Part shown: one piece after another, positions 51,401-60,149 of the stretch | How positions within the stretch are numbered: position 1 is the first letter of the stretch | How the letters are laid out: every line of letters starts with the position of its first letter | Assembly (NCBI RefSeq): GCF_000002235.5 | Contig: NW_022145609.1 | Location: 6,703,214 to 6,767,213 of the forward strand | Direction: 5' to 3' | DNA from: Strongylocentrotus purpuratus | Taxonomy: Eukaryota; Echinodermata; Echinoidea; Camarodonta; Strongylocentrotidae | DNA length: 64,000 nt | Notes under the pieces: generated by a model | Seen by the model: the letters and a program-made list of their open reading frames with translations, nothing else | Databases searched by the model: none | What the model was told of the DNA's origin: nothing | Position numbers and translations under genes: made by a program

Positions 51401-51952
51401 CATCATGGGTTTTGCAGTATTCTTTTCAAGATCTTTTTGTGTTCAATTTATTGAAAATCATTGTAAAAAAACTTTAGAAACGTGATGATGTAAAAACTGT
51501 GAAAGGAACTGTGTAGAGTCCTTGAGTATCTTCTGTCTGTTCCGTGTCTTTCCTATGTTTTGTAGAAGTTACGTGAGGAGCTAGACAGAGTCATGGAACA
51601 GAAGATCACCAACCCAGGACCCACCAACTGGAGTCCGGCAAGCCATGAAGGCAGAGTCATGAGGGCCATCATCGACATCCTCGTCATGCAGTCCAGAGAT
51701 ACCTACGATAACGATGATGATCAGGGATTCGTACACAGCGGTAGGGGCAATAACAGGCACGGTGGTAATGATGATGATGATGATGACTGTTATGATGATG
51801 GAGCTGGTGGGGCTGGTGGTGGCCGACAATATGGACGGTCCGGAAATAGGTACAATAATGATGACAGGCCTGGAAGCAGTCATTGGAGACCAGACTCGCA
51901 TCGTAGGAGAATTCAAGGAAACCAACACCAAGGTTTCTGGACTCAGAAGTAA
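39415..51952 (+). CDS. DHX36: DHX36-like DEAH-box G-quadruplex helicase, 5' part absent (13 exons)
   Basis: C-terminal two-thirds of a DHX36/RHAU helicase, an ATP-dependent 3'-5' helicase that unwinds DNA and RNA G-quadruplexes in nucleus and cytoplasm. Exons: 39415-39515, 40160-40262, 41323-41466, 42488-42696, 43672-43789, 44184-44282, 45602-45775, 47603-47767, 48239-48338, 49170-49269, 49696-49819, 50390-50542, 51566-51952; all junctions keep phase (658 codons plus stop). RecA2 shows [11 protein letters not shown] (motif IV region), [18 protein letters not shown] (motif V) and QRRGRAGR (motif VI). The winged-helix/ratchet part reads [20 protein letters not shown], close to human DHX36, and the OB part [10 protein letters not shown]. 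The RHAU-specific motif and RecA1 (Walker A, DEIH, SAT) are not in the window, so the ATPase core is incomplete as seen. The first exon starts in the acidic/basic linker before RecA2. An ATG at 39454 could serve a short form. Confidence 0.88.
39895..40158 (+). repeat. Long (CT)n/(GT)n polypyrimidine microsatellite at a splice acceptor
   Basis: About 260 nt, mainly CT with a short GT block (about 39937-39972), running directly into the tag acceptor at 40159 of DHX36 exon 2. Confidence 0.9.
40160..42696 (+). CDS. DHX36: DHX36 exons 2-4: RecA2 (helicase C) core
   Basis: Three exons code for VDLNL-like [17 protein letters not shown], then [17 protein letters not shown]...[17 protein letters not shown], then [20 protein letters not shown] and ...QRRGRAG. 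Human DHX36 has [29 protein letters not shown] and QRKGRAGR in the same order. The arginine fingers of motif VI are intact. Exon 2 is preceded by about 260 nt of almost pure pyrimidine. Confidence 0.93.
40966..41275 (+). mobile_element. tRNA-derived SINE, well preserved
   Basis: Ser/Leu-tRNA-like head: A box TGGTCGAGTGGATACG, B box GGTTCGAGTCCCG (41022 on). The body is CAATGTCCTTTGGCAAGACA, CCACACTCCACCC and AAATGGGTACCTGGTAGG, and it ends in an ATTATTATT tail. Good RNA polymerase III internal promoter. Confidence 0.85.
42740..43190. repeat. (GAT)n-rich low-complexity region
   Basis: Scattered GATGATGATG, GGTGGTGATGATAAT and similar tracts within the 975-bp DHX36 intron. No gene seen. Confidence 0.7.
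43672..47767 (+). CDS. DHX36: DHX36 exons 5-8: winged helix, ratchet, start of OB region
   Basis: Codes for [11 protein letters not shown]...[55 protein letters not shown] and [19 protein letters not shown], then [15 protein letters not shown]...[17 protein letters not shown]. All align without gaps of note to human DHX36 ([53 protein letters not shown]). Confidence 0.93.
43945..44120 (+). repeat. 190-bp dispersed repeat
   Basis: TTTGGCCAGAAGGGATTAAA, TTGATTAACAAAGAAAAAGG, GGATCATGGGGGACCAACAG, GCATTGTTGGCTATATAGAG and TAGCTACAAGTAGTGCAGTC. It lies in a DHX36 intron. Confidence 0.82.
44514..44949. mobile_element. Same MITE family, split by a LINE 3'-end insertion
   Basis: TACAGTCAAACCTGCCTATA...GTAGACAGGTTCC at left and GAAACTATTTTCAAGGGGAA...CTAAAGCATGTTTGAATGTA at right match the copy at 45804. 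Between them (about 44585-44865) are a pyrimidine-rich stretch and a LINE-like 3' end. Confidence 0.65.
44690..44866 (+). mobile_element. LINE 3'-end fragment
   Basis: CACTACAAGCTATGCTTTTC, GGGTTTCGCGCCTTCTTCCT and GGTTTGGAAGAAAATAAATG, followed by a repeated tail ATGTTCATTTGAATGAA. Short repeated 3' tails are typical of CR1-like LINEs. Nothing coding remains. Confidence 0.55.
45804..46016. mobile_element. Tc1/mariner-like MITE, TACAGTNAAACYTG ends
   Basis: Begins TACAGTGAAACCTGTCTAGA and ends AAGCAAGTTTGACTGTA, so the ends are inverted and begin with TA. The internal GACAGGTGGTCTTTSTA repeats two to three times. It lies in a DHX36 intron; a sister copy is at 44514. Confidence 0.75.
46440..46650 (+). 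mobile_element. LINE reverse-transcriptase C-terminus fragment
   Basis: On the + strand, the words [40 protein letters not shown] and LDGT appear with interruptions. They match the C-terminal signature of many animal non-LTR ORFs (RRRGRPxxRWxDxI...AxDRxxWRxLIHG). An old fragment in a DHX36 intron. Confidence 0.6.
46755..46925 (+). repeat. 190-bp dispersed repeat
   Basis: CACTAGTTTTGCCGGGAGGG, CTCAATTAACATAAGAAAAG, GGATCATGGGGGACCAACGG, GCATTGTTTGCTATATAGAG and GGCGCCAGTAGCTTCACG. It abuts the inverted SINE at 46930. Confidence 0.82.
46930..47145 (-). mobile_element. tRNA-derived SINE, inverted
   Basis: Inverted copy of the family at 40966: (ATA)n tail at about 46927-46945, GTATAGCGCTC, CTACCAGGTACCCATTTAC, GGTGGAGTGTGGCAAATG and TGTCTTGCCAAAGGACATT. 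The tRNA head is largely lost. Confidence 0.8.
47870..48085 (-). mobile_element. LINE (RTE-like) C-terminus fragment
   Basis: The minus strand translates to [40 protein letters not shown] and [14 protein letters not shown] in one frame over about 55 codons. The WRWAGHxAR...RW...RGRQxxRWRDD signature is common in RTE/L1-like ORF2 C-termini. It lies in the DHX36 intron between exons 8 and 9. Confidence 0.75.
48239..50542 (+). CDS. DHX36: DHX36 exons 9-12: OB-fold region
   Basis: Codes for [59 protein letters not shown] and [20 protein letters not shown]. Human counterparts are [59 protein letters not shown] and VSPYCLLFFGGDISIQKDND. Introns are GT-AG with gtaagt-type donors. Confidence 0.92.
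48765..48930 (+). mobile_element. Degenerate tRNA-derived SINE
   Basis: Related to the family at 18420: GATCAGTTGTAGAGCAGTGA, then a B-box relic (GGTTTAAAACC), TAATAAGGCGTGAAT and TTGCTTACCTAGTCC. Confidence 0.5.
50605..50690. repeat. (ATA)n microsatellite with CTTTTATAGTGCAT boundary
   Basis: A TAATAATAATAATAATAATG-type tract followed by ACATTGCTTTTATAGTGCAT, probably the 3' end of an inverted SINE. Its duplicate is at about 53010-53055. Confidence 0.7.
51566..51952 (+). CDS. DHX36: DHX36 exon 13: conserved C-terminus plus long disordered Asp/Gly/Arg tail, stop TAA
   Basis: Starts [19 protein letters not shown], matching ELRKELDILLQEKIESPHP of DHX36, through [12 protein letters not shown]. 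It then adds about 80 residues without a vertebrate counterpart that I recall: acidic runs (NDDDDDD from a (GAT)n stretch at 51764-51786), Gly-rich GAGGAGGG, and scattered Arg/Asn/Gln. Vertebrate DHX36 ends about 20 residues after the shared block. The tail may bind RNA or be microsatellite expansion. Confidence 0.88.
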   Translation, partial: KLREELDRVMEQKITNPGPTNWSPASHEGRVMRAIIDILVMQSRDTYDNDDDQGFVHSGRGNNRHGGNDDDDDDCYDDGAGGAGGGRQYGRSGNRYNNDDRPGSSHWRPDSHRRRIQGNQHQGFWTQK

Positions 51953-52654
51953 TGTTGCTTGATAATTGAGGTTGACATCGGAGTTCTCATCCTGGAAATC
52001 TTCATATTGAACTCTAAATTCATGAAACACGTACAGTTCGGATTCTCATCATAGCCATAATAGATGAAACCTATTTACTGGAGTCAATATTGAAGGCATA
52101 TGTAACTAACATTCACATCAAAAGGAGACAATCAGGAAACCCTGATCAGTGACAGTGGACTCAGTTGATGACGCATGTAAATCAGGCTCACATTGCAATT
52201 AACATTGAGGAATTACTCACGTCCTGGACCCTCAATTTATGACACATGATTAAGTGATATTCACAATATAGGAGAGATTAAGGAAACCACGTATTGTAGC
52301 CTTATCTGCAGTACATACTCGTACAACTCACAACATTGAAGACATTAATGAAAGTAACTGGGGTACTGAGTTTCTGACCAAAGAATGAGATGGTGCTTAA
52401 TGCTAAAACTCTAGATTTATGATGATGTTTGTGGAAATTAGTTTCATTGTCTTAACTGGTTTCGATGAACACCATCATTTATACCCTGTACCTACATGTA
52501 AATGTAGAGTACCTTACAAAAGTGACCTACGGTATTCCAATGCAATTTTTCACATACCTGGTAGGTCGATCTATTTTCTTTGAAAATCTACATTGTATTG
52601 TAGCCTTTGAATACACTACAGAATATTGACTTAAGACTGCATGCAAAGGGTGGG
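51953..52654 (+). other. Probable 3' UTR of the DHX36-like gene
   Basis: No coding feature seen. AT-rich sequence follows the stop; the nearest clear AATAAA is at about 52974, beyond a SINE, and it is uncertain which signal is used. Confidence 0.4.
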
Positions 52655-52830
52655 CAGCACAATGGCTGAGTGATAGAGCAGCGTCTCTTATAATAAAGTG
52701 TTAGCTACTAAAATGGGAGGTCCTGTGTTTGACACCAAGTCCCTTGGATAGCACTTGAAGATGTTGGTCTCCTGGTTCCTTAGTTACAAGCATACACATG
52801 CCTTCTTAACAATCAGGTAAAAAAAACATC
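52655..52830 (+). mobile_element. tRNA-derived SINE (18420 family)
   Basis: CAATGGCTGAGTGATAGAGC (A box), TCCTGTGTTTGACACC (B-box relic), CAAGTCCCTTGGATAGCACT and ACACATGCCTTCTTA, then an A-rich end. A related fragment lies 0.4 kb downstream. Confidence 0.65.
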
Positions 52831-52852
52831 TGTTGAACCAAACCAAACCAAT

Positions 52853-53062
52853 AGTGAAACAGTCTTCGTTGATGACCACATCAAGTTTCACTGCTCTCAG
52901 GAGACTGCACATCCCATCATTATAAGTCACAACAGCAACAGTTTTATAAAATAAGAAATTTTGCATGCAGGAAATAAAATGATTGAATTATACAGTTGAG
53001 GTTTACGTTTGATAATAATAACATTAATACGACAGTGCTTTTATAGTGCATATGACTGCTGT
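52853..53062 (+). pseudogene. Decayed duplicate of part of DHX36 exon 12 and its intron
   Basis: 52855-52922 repeats the end of exon 12 (source about 50475-50542: gaaac-gtcttcgttgatgacc...) with a handful of substitutions. The copied splice donor has changed from gtaagt to ataagt. The similarity continues through the following intron sequence, including GTCACA.CAGCAACAG and the (ATA)n/CTTTTATAGTGCAT stretch (source about 50543-50690). It is a 2.4-kb-displaced partial duplication and is not usable as an exon as it stands. Confidence 0.85.
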
Positions 53063-53235
53063 AACTCGAAGGTCCAGGATTTGAAACCAATTCAATGAGC
53101 AGGTGCTTTTTGGTAAGGCATTAACTCTCATCACCAAGTCCCTATGAGAGCACTTGAATATGTTGGTATCCTTGTTCCTTAGATACAAGCATACACATGC
53201 CTTCTTAGCGGTGAAGAAAAACCTTCAATCAAATC
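53060..53235 (+). mobile_element. tRNA-derived SINE fragment (18420 family)
   Basis: AGGTCCAGGATTTGAAACC, TTTTTGGTAAGGCATTAACT and ACACATGCCTTCTTAGCGGT, sharing its 3' part closely with the copy at 52655. It directly follows the duplicated DHX36 segment. Confidence 0.6.
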
Positions 53236-53581
53236 AAACCAAAGTAATACTCCCTTCTGTGGAGTACTTAAATGCAACACTATGACAACCTCATTTCAAT
53301 TATTTATCCAGTTGTATTTATCTCAACCTTCCCAATAGATTTGTTTTTTTCCACTATCTTTATTGGCTGCGTATAGTTTTAAAACTATTTTCAGTTTGGT
53401 TTCCTTTTTTATAATACAACTTATTGTATTTTTTTGCAAAAACACCTTTTGATAAAAGGGAATCTTTTGTGTTCTGTGGTTGTATGATTATCGTTGGTGT
53501 TATTTTTTAAACTTCTTTTTAGCTTTAATAACCTGTGTTTACAATGAACTGACATTGTTACATTCAGATTTGGAGAAGATA

Positions 53582-53660
53582 TCGTCTGTTTGGAGCAGGA
53601 AGGGAATTGATGCTGTATAACCTGGTATGAGTTAATTCCCTTCTGGCTCCGAACAGACAG
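53582..53660. repeat. Short hairpin with CTGTTYGGAGC ends
   Basis: TCTGTTTGGAGCAGGAAGGG and its inverse CCCTTCTGGCTCCGAACAGA enclose about 30 nt. One lone end of the same family (CCTGTTTGGAGCCAGAAGGG) lies at 43822-43842 in a DHX36 intron. Confidence 0.8.
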
Positions 53661-53707
53661 AACATTTGATGTTTATACCAGATTTGTGTACATTTTCATT
53701 TATTTTC

Positions 53708-54920
53708 CACTAGACCTTCTCATTCTGAATGGAAATAAGTTTCACTTTCAATATGATATATATTTGTTTTCATTAAGGTTTCATTTCTACATTAACTGCA
53801 TATGAAAAGAATGTACAAAGTAACAAAACATATAAATATATTCGATAAATAGGTGGTATTAAAACAATAAAAACGATGTTATGCATGCCATTAAATACAA
53901 AGGATGCTTACCTAATCTGCAATAATGAGGAGAAAACCTTGGAAGCATTATGCTTGTGAATAAGGTTCCCTTTACATTATACGTTTGTTATATATCATGG
54001 AATCAACAGCAATACAAAACTAAATATTTACCAAAATGCTCAGAAGTGCTCTGAAGTGCCCAGCTTCAAGTGTATGTCGCCCTCAATTAGCATGCTAAAA
54101 AACAGAACGAAGTGACTGAGAGAGAGAGGTAACAGGCCTATAACATGTATTGTTACGGACAATGCCTCACCTACTCTTTTACATCTGTAGTGATCACGGG
54201 CGTAAATCTGCAATTAATACCTATTGTTCAGGGGGCGGGGGGGGGGGGGGGGAATGATCTATTTATTCATCCCCCCCCTGAACAATAGGTATTACGTAAG
54301 GATTTACGCCCATGGTAGTGATACTATTATACAAATGTTGACTGATTTAAGGGGCACAGTTAAAATTACACCCCATTGTGATCTAGAAGCTGTACTGTAC
54401 ACAGAGAAGAAGTTGAATGGTATATAGTGTTGGCTTGAGATCACCGAGGAGTTATATTTTTAACTTTGACCCAACAATTCAGCAGCCATTAATTGTTTTT
54501 TATACATCCGACTTTTTGATTCCCAAAAAGGAGAATTTTCCACTAGACCTTCTCATTCTGAATGGAAATAAGTTTCACTTTCAATATGATATATATTTGT
54601 TTTCATTAAGGTTTTATTTCTACATTAACTGCATATGAAAAGAATGTACAATGTAACAAAACATATAAATATAATCGACAAAGAGAAAACCTTGGAAGCA
54701 TTATGCTTGTGAATAAGGTTCCCTTTACATTATACGTCTATTATATATCATGGAATCAACAGCAATACAAAACGAAATATTTACCATATGCTCAGAAGTG
54801 CTCTGTAGTGCCCAGCTTCAAGTGTATGTCGCCCTCATTTAGCATGCTAAAAAACAGAACGAAGCCACTAACTGTTTTTTATGCATCCGACTTTTTGATT
54901 CCCAAAAAGGAGAATTTTGA
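53708..54920. repeat. Tandem duplication, about 830 bp apart
   Basis: 53708-54112 and 54537-54864 share CCACTAGACCTTCTCATTCT, TGAATGGAAATAAGTTTCAC, GAGAAAACCTTGGAAGCATT and CAGAAGTGCTCTGWAGTGCC; the second copy lacks about 80 bp. ATCCGACTTTTTGATTCCCA borders the second copy on both sides (about 54507 and 54885). The hAT MITE at 54195 lies between the copies. Confidence 0.88.
54195..54314. mobile_element. 120-bp hAT-type MITE (foldback)
   Basis: Terminal inverted repeats CACGGGCGTAAATC and CATGGGCGTAAATC (13 of 14), extending inward through AATACCTATTGTTCAGGGG on both arms. A perfect 8-bp target duplication GTAGTGAT lies at 54187-54194 and 54315-54322. The loop is poly(G) plus a short AT stretch. 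Confidence 0.85.
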
Positions 54921-55550
54921 CAAAATATCCTATTAAAAATGTATGGAAATTGCACATAAATACTGCGTGCATCTATTGTTATCTTTATGCGCATCAAGGC
55001 ATTCTTGCATTGTACATGCCAGTGGAACTATGCCTAGTCAATATTTTGTGTTTAAATACCTCTCTTTAGAAATCCAGAGTTTTGGGGAACTAGAGATAGA
55101 TGCCATGTGTTGCGTCTGGCCAGATGAAAGGGGCTACCTGTAGATTTATACATGTTGTGGTGCATCCGGGGGGGGGGGGTGGAAGCATCGTGGGATGATT
55201 AAATATTGCCATGGCTGCATCAAGGTCCCCTGTTTCAAGGTATTGTGCTAGCATGGTGATATCTGGAATAAGAAAGAATGAAATCTATATATTACATCTT
55301 TCTGATATGAAGATTTGGGGGTATGAGTTACAGGTTAATGCTAGTGTTGGACAATAATTAAAAGATTAAGGTGTTAGCAAAATCAACAGGTACAATTACT
55401 TTGGCTACATGCAGTGTTTGTTGAAGGCATGCTGAAGGGATTTTAATGTAGGCCTACTGGTACATGTCTTGAACTGTTTTGATGTTGCACATAATTTTGT
55501 GTAATGTTCCTGTGCTTGGAGGATGACTGTTGTTGATGAAGGATTCTGGT

Positions 55551-55594
55551 GGTGAGAGGATGCATTACCCATACGGGGAATACATCCTCTCACC
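55551..55594. repeat. 44-bp hairpin
   Basis: GGTGAGAGGATGCATTACCC and GGGGAATACATCCTCTCACC pair around a 4-nt loop. Function unknown. Confidence 0.7.
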
Positions 55595-56334
55595 TACTGA
55601 TTTTGATGTTGGAAGTGAATGTTGGGATAGTGTCTGTACTCACATTGGCTGGAGTTGTTCGATACGGAGTGCCATTCCAGGGAATAAAAATACAGAAGTT
55701 TCTTTTTTATCATAAACCTACTCGTAGATTTCATGTTTTGATCGACAAATTGAGGACCTGAAATAATTGTGGACGGTAATGGTAATAGGGCCCCCGTCAT
55801 ACGAGATGAACACGTATGCCCACGCATGGTATTACCGGACACTATTGAATTACGACTACACGTATCGAATGTGCAAGTCGAGTGGGGTGATCAAGAAATG
55901 TATGACGCATCGTAAGAACACAAAAAAAAACTTAGAAAATTTACACATCTAACTTAGCCTAACGTATGAGTGACAAATACATGCCTTTTTCATGAAATAA
56001 TCCAATTTTCCTAATGCCCGTGCAAAGTGAATGGCTGTCAAGTTTGTTTTGAGAATGTCATTTTGCTATTTGTTTTCCGTGCATTTTCTTCTCGCGCGAC
56101 TCGCGACTTTTGCGTTTCGCCATAGACATAACACGGTGTCCGGCAATAATGCAGGTCGATTTTCAGCGCCGCGAAATAAGAATCGTAACATGCTAAATAA
56201 TCTGGTCAAGTTGACGCGATTTCTACATTTACACTTTTGCGTAGCGAATAATGATTCGAGTAGTGTAAAATCTAAACAGTTATCGCTCAAATTTTCTATC
56301 AATTTGAAGAAAAAAAAATCACATTTTCACTTAC

Positions 56335-56405
56335 CCATCATTGATGCCATTTGCCTCATGATCATCTTGAACTTTGAACTTTGTTTGGGTGACATTTCCG
56401 AGCAT
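56335..56405 (-). CDS. Speculative first coding exon, minus strand
   Basis: Reading leftward, ATG at 56405 opens MLGNVTQTKFKVQDDHEANG followed by IND and a good donor (GG|gtaagt at 56334). The frame is open upstream as well (NVIFGIIGLGSNVFGSIR). A perfect CRE palindrome TGACGTCA lies about 60 bp upstream. No following exon was found and I recognise no family. The opposite strand is also open, so chance is a real alternative. Confidence 0.2.
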
Positions 56406-57507
56406 CCGAATGCTTCCGAAGACGTTGCTTCCAAGACCTATGATGCCGAAGATGACGTTCTGTGTGACGTCACAGGTCTACTAAATAAAATAATAAAATT
56501 CACTTTTTGGCTCAGATATATACTGTTTCGTATGTTTTTCAGCGTTTTAACCCTCTTCAAACCATTCTAAGGCGTATATGCGATACAATGTCAAAATGTT
56601 GGCTACAACATACATATCTGGGGCATTTTAGGTCATTACCAGGTATTTTACTACGAAAGTAATTGAGAGTGTTCCGTTAAAGCATTAGTCGTGTGGTGCG
56701 CCACCTACCGGTGGTTCCGGGAACATTGCGTCTAGCCATCTGATTGGTCGGAATTGGAGTCGTGCATGCCCGCCTACCAGTCATTAATTTTTGTTAAATG
56801 CCCGCATGCCCCAGTTAACGGGCCGCATGATTAAATTCTGCAAAGACCCCCTTTGGTTTACGTGTATAACGTTTCTTTGTGCGAGCGCGGATACCATACA
56901 GTGTGTGTGCGATTTCCGAATGATCGTAACATTCAGGCAAATTTCCAGCGAAGATTAACAGTGTCTCAGATTTTCTGTGATTTTTTAGCCAATCTTTTCT
57001 CAAGAAAAGAATAAGGCAAGAGTTATTTGTAGATTTTTTTGTGTGAAATCGGTATATAAAAGAAATATGGACTACTTTAATATTCGAGGCATAGCTGTTT
57101 CTAAACCGGCTCTCGGGGATGTTGCATCCTTGGTGTCTAATTAATATCTTTTCACACTAATGAATTCATTTGCATATCTATAGTTTCCAAGCAAAAAGTG
57201 AATGTGGTGTTGTTGTTTTTTGTTCAATGTACTGCAAATATTTGGAGACAACCATTGCACCAATTCCAAAATGAAAAATAATAATTTCTTCCAATGGGAT
57301 AGGAGCAAGTTTACTTTGCGGCTCAAATTTCTATAAGTTGTAAGTGATATGTCGAACATTCTAACCAGTCAATAAAAGATTACAATGAATTAAAGCAAAA
57401 GAACAAAATAACGTTATGAATATACCTCGTTAGTATTCTCTATATAAAAGATGAATTAACTTTAATATTTACTTCGTTGTGTTGTCTCATTATTCAATAA
57501 ATAGTAT

Positions 57508-57659
57508 AGTATTAATGACTGCTTTGAGAGAAATAGTTGTTTTTATACGCTCAAGGGAAGGTTACAATTGTGCTATTGCCAGGGCAATAGCACAATTGTA
57601 ACCTTCCCTTGAGCGTATAAAACAACTATTTCTCGAATATTAAAGCAGTCTTTAATACT
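57508..57659. repeat. Long near-perfect hairpin, arms about 75 bp
   Basis: The left arm runs AGTATTAATGACTGCTTT...AAATAGTTG...TATACGCTCAAGGGAAGG...TTACAATTGTGCTATTGCC. The right arm is its inverse after a 2-nt centre (57581-57582). Only small indels separate the arms. Probably a recent foldback element. Confidence 0.9.
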
Positions 57660-60016
57660 TTTATATACCGACAAAGAAAAGAGTCAACTTATGACACCAC
57701 CTTGGCCTTTCTCTAGTTTATCTGCACGGAGCTACGGTAGCTATTGGACGTTCGAAAAGAAAAAAATAATGTTCATCAATTAAAACCAAGATGGCTGACA
57801 ACGGAGTTAGTTGACTACGAGACTTTCTCGGATTAATCATTAATTTAGGATCTAAATGAGCAAGCTATCGTAAGTCAAATAAGCTATATAGACTTATATG
57901 TTATTTCTATTTTTTTAATATAGATCTAGACTCTAATTATTGCAATATCCCAGCATTTATGAGGATGTAAAGAGTGAAAATCTTGTTGCATATCTCATTC
58001 ATCGCGGTCCGACCGAACCGAACCATTTGTTCCGTACAGTCCCCATATGACGAACTTCAGTCTCTATAATCGGAGGCCTAGTGGAGTCAGACGTAGTCTC
58101 AGTTGAACAACCGACGATTAGAGAGACTGAAGCTTTTCGTCTATACTTGACCTACTTACTAGAATCTAGGCCTACTAGATCTATTTTGAAAAAAAAATTA
58201 TGGAAAATTTGACGTATCCTTTTTGGTGTTCTTACTGTCAGCAAGTCTTGCATTTAAACATCATCCAGAAGTTGAAATCTTGGGAGAGTTTCTTCAGCCA
58301 TTTTTGCCTTCGTTTGGAATTTAGTACGATCGAGATTGCCGTACTGAAATTATCGACCAATTCTTCGCACACGTACGGTATCCTCGATCGCTCAAACCAG
58401 TTTTTAACCTGTGAACCTATGGGTATTTCACCAAGACTGAACTATTTTCCTGGTAACCATGGTAACTGGAATTTTACCGGGAATTTTACAGGAATAGTTA
58501 AAGTTTATGACTGCAATTTCGACCAATCAGATGGCTGGATTTCTTAAGTTAGGTATATAATTGTATTACATCAGGTCATTTTTTTCCCCTAAGATATTAT
58601 GGATGTTATTTTACAATTATATTATCTTGTATAAATAATTATTATAATTATTTATACTAGATAATTATTGAATGGGCATCCATGTTATATAGGAAATCGT
58701 AGAGTTTCTATTCGTAGAGTAAAGGCTTTGTGTAGGTTGAAGCTAGTTTTACTCATTGTGTTTGGGTGAGCCCTACAAGTCAACATTTATAAATTCATGT
58801 ATTATTAATTATCTAAATCTAGAGACTATATTTCTATTATAGCATTGTTAAAATTAGGGCGATAAAGATGGTAAATTAATAACGAAATGAATTCAGTGAG
58901 AACTTGCTCGACATCAGTGCGTTTGCAGGTGTTTGCCTGGCAGGGGTTGGTAATTAAGACCATCCCATTACCACCTTGAAAAAGAAGAAGATATGTATGG
59001 GGAATGCATGAATATCAACCATCCTCTGGTGTCAATACCCATTGGTTATGTGTGCTAGAGAGGGTTGAGTTTTGGGAATGTTCAGAATCTAAAAAAAAAA
59101 TCTTATCATGGAATGTGACAAAAGTATGATATATGACAAGATTTTAGAGTCCCCTTCATAACAATTGAACCTAAAACTGCCCAAAACCCATTTTTGCCAG
59201 AAAATATGATTCAAGATGGCCCACTATCAGTACCCTATGATTTGTTCTGTTTCTTGTTTTCGAGTATATAAAGCAGTAAATCAAAATTTTCAAATAAAAT
59301 GATATTGATTTATGTCTTTGTATGAAGTTAAAACTAGTCTAAAAAAGGTTTAAAGGATGAATTATGTCATTTCCGTACCCATGCCAGAATTCAACCCCTT
59401 TTAAGTTGTATTACTACATGTTTTTTGACAGATGGAAACGTTTGCTTGGATTTGTGTCATAAATGAAGTCGACCACAAACTTACTCCCGCTCATCGTATG
59501 CTATTAAAATCTACACACAAAATGTTTACACCACGCCGCCGGAAGAGTGTGGTATTTCATACCGCCAGCTATTTTACACATAATGCCCAATATAATACGG
59601 TTTGTAGATTAGGTATAAATTGCCTAATTTAAGAGGGAGGCCACCGATTGATAGAGTAGAGGGCTCGACTTAACACTGACAAACTTATTTTACCTGTTTA
59701 CTAGTTTGTTCACATAGGCCTACGTATCAGGGCGTCCCTACTTTGTTGGAGAAAGTCCTTTTCTGGACTCTTGCTTGTATTGCTCTTTATAGCTGCTAAA
59801 TAATTACCTATTATTGTCTTTACCAAACGATGTACCTTGTAAATAACTTCCTTTCATTTAACAAAGTGTTCTTGAATAACTCAAATTCAATAATCGATGG
59901 CGTTAACTTTGTTGTTGTTGACAAATCCCTCTCCTTAAACTCAATATAAGTCTATACATATTACAGTTATATATCCGGATATTAATTGCGTAACGATACT
60001 TTGTACAAGGTGTGAC
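57660..60016. other. Intergenic; no secure gene
   Basis: Contains a promoter-like AACCAAGATGGCTGACAACG (57784-57803), an AT-rich hairpin at about 58626-58672, and a 115-codon frame at 58200-58547 (starts MENLTYPFWCSYCQQVLHLN) that matches no family I know. Nothing firm can be called. Confidence 0.5.
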
Positions 60017-60149
60017 AGAAAGAGCAGGGGCGTCGCTAGACCTTTTTCAGTGGGGGGGGGGGGGGGGGGGGGGGGGGGGTGGGGTGTAGAGGCCAACGAT
60101 TACCGACAAAACTAGCCACCAATTACCGATAAAACTAAATGTCCCAATA

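Larger units (their letters stand above)
54940..57500. other. Intergenic; no secure gene
   Basis: The + strand open frame 56031-56570 (179 codons) has no recognised domain and a low-complexity composition. A possible first exon on the minus strand at 56335-56405 is listed separately. Poly(G) at 55168-55178. Confidence 0.5.

Noticed and set aside
56031-56570. 179-codon + strand frame, considered as a secreted or membrane protein
   Set aside because: No domain, no conserved pattern, irregular composition and no splice context; likely chance in AT-rich DNA.
58200-58547. 115-codon frame with CSYC, considered as a zinc-finger fragment
   Set aside because: Only one Cys pair and no His/Cys partner at finger spacing.
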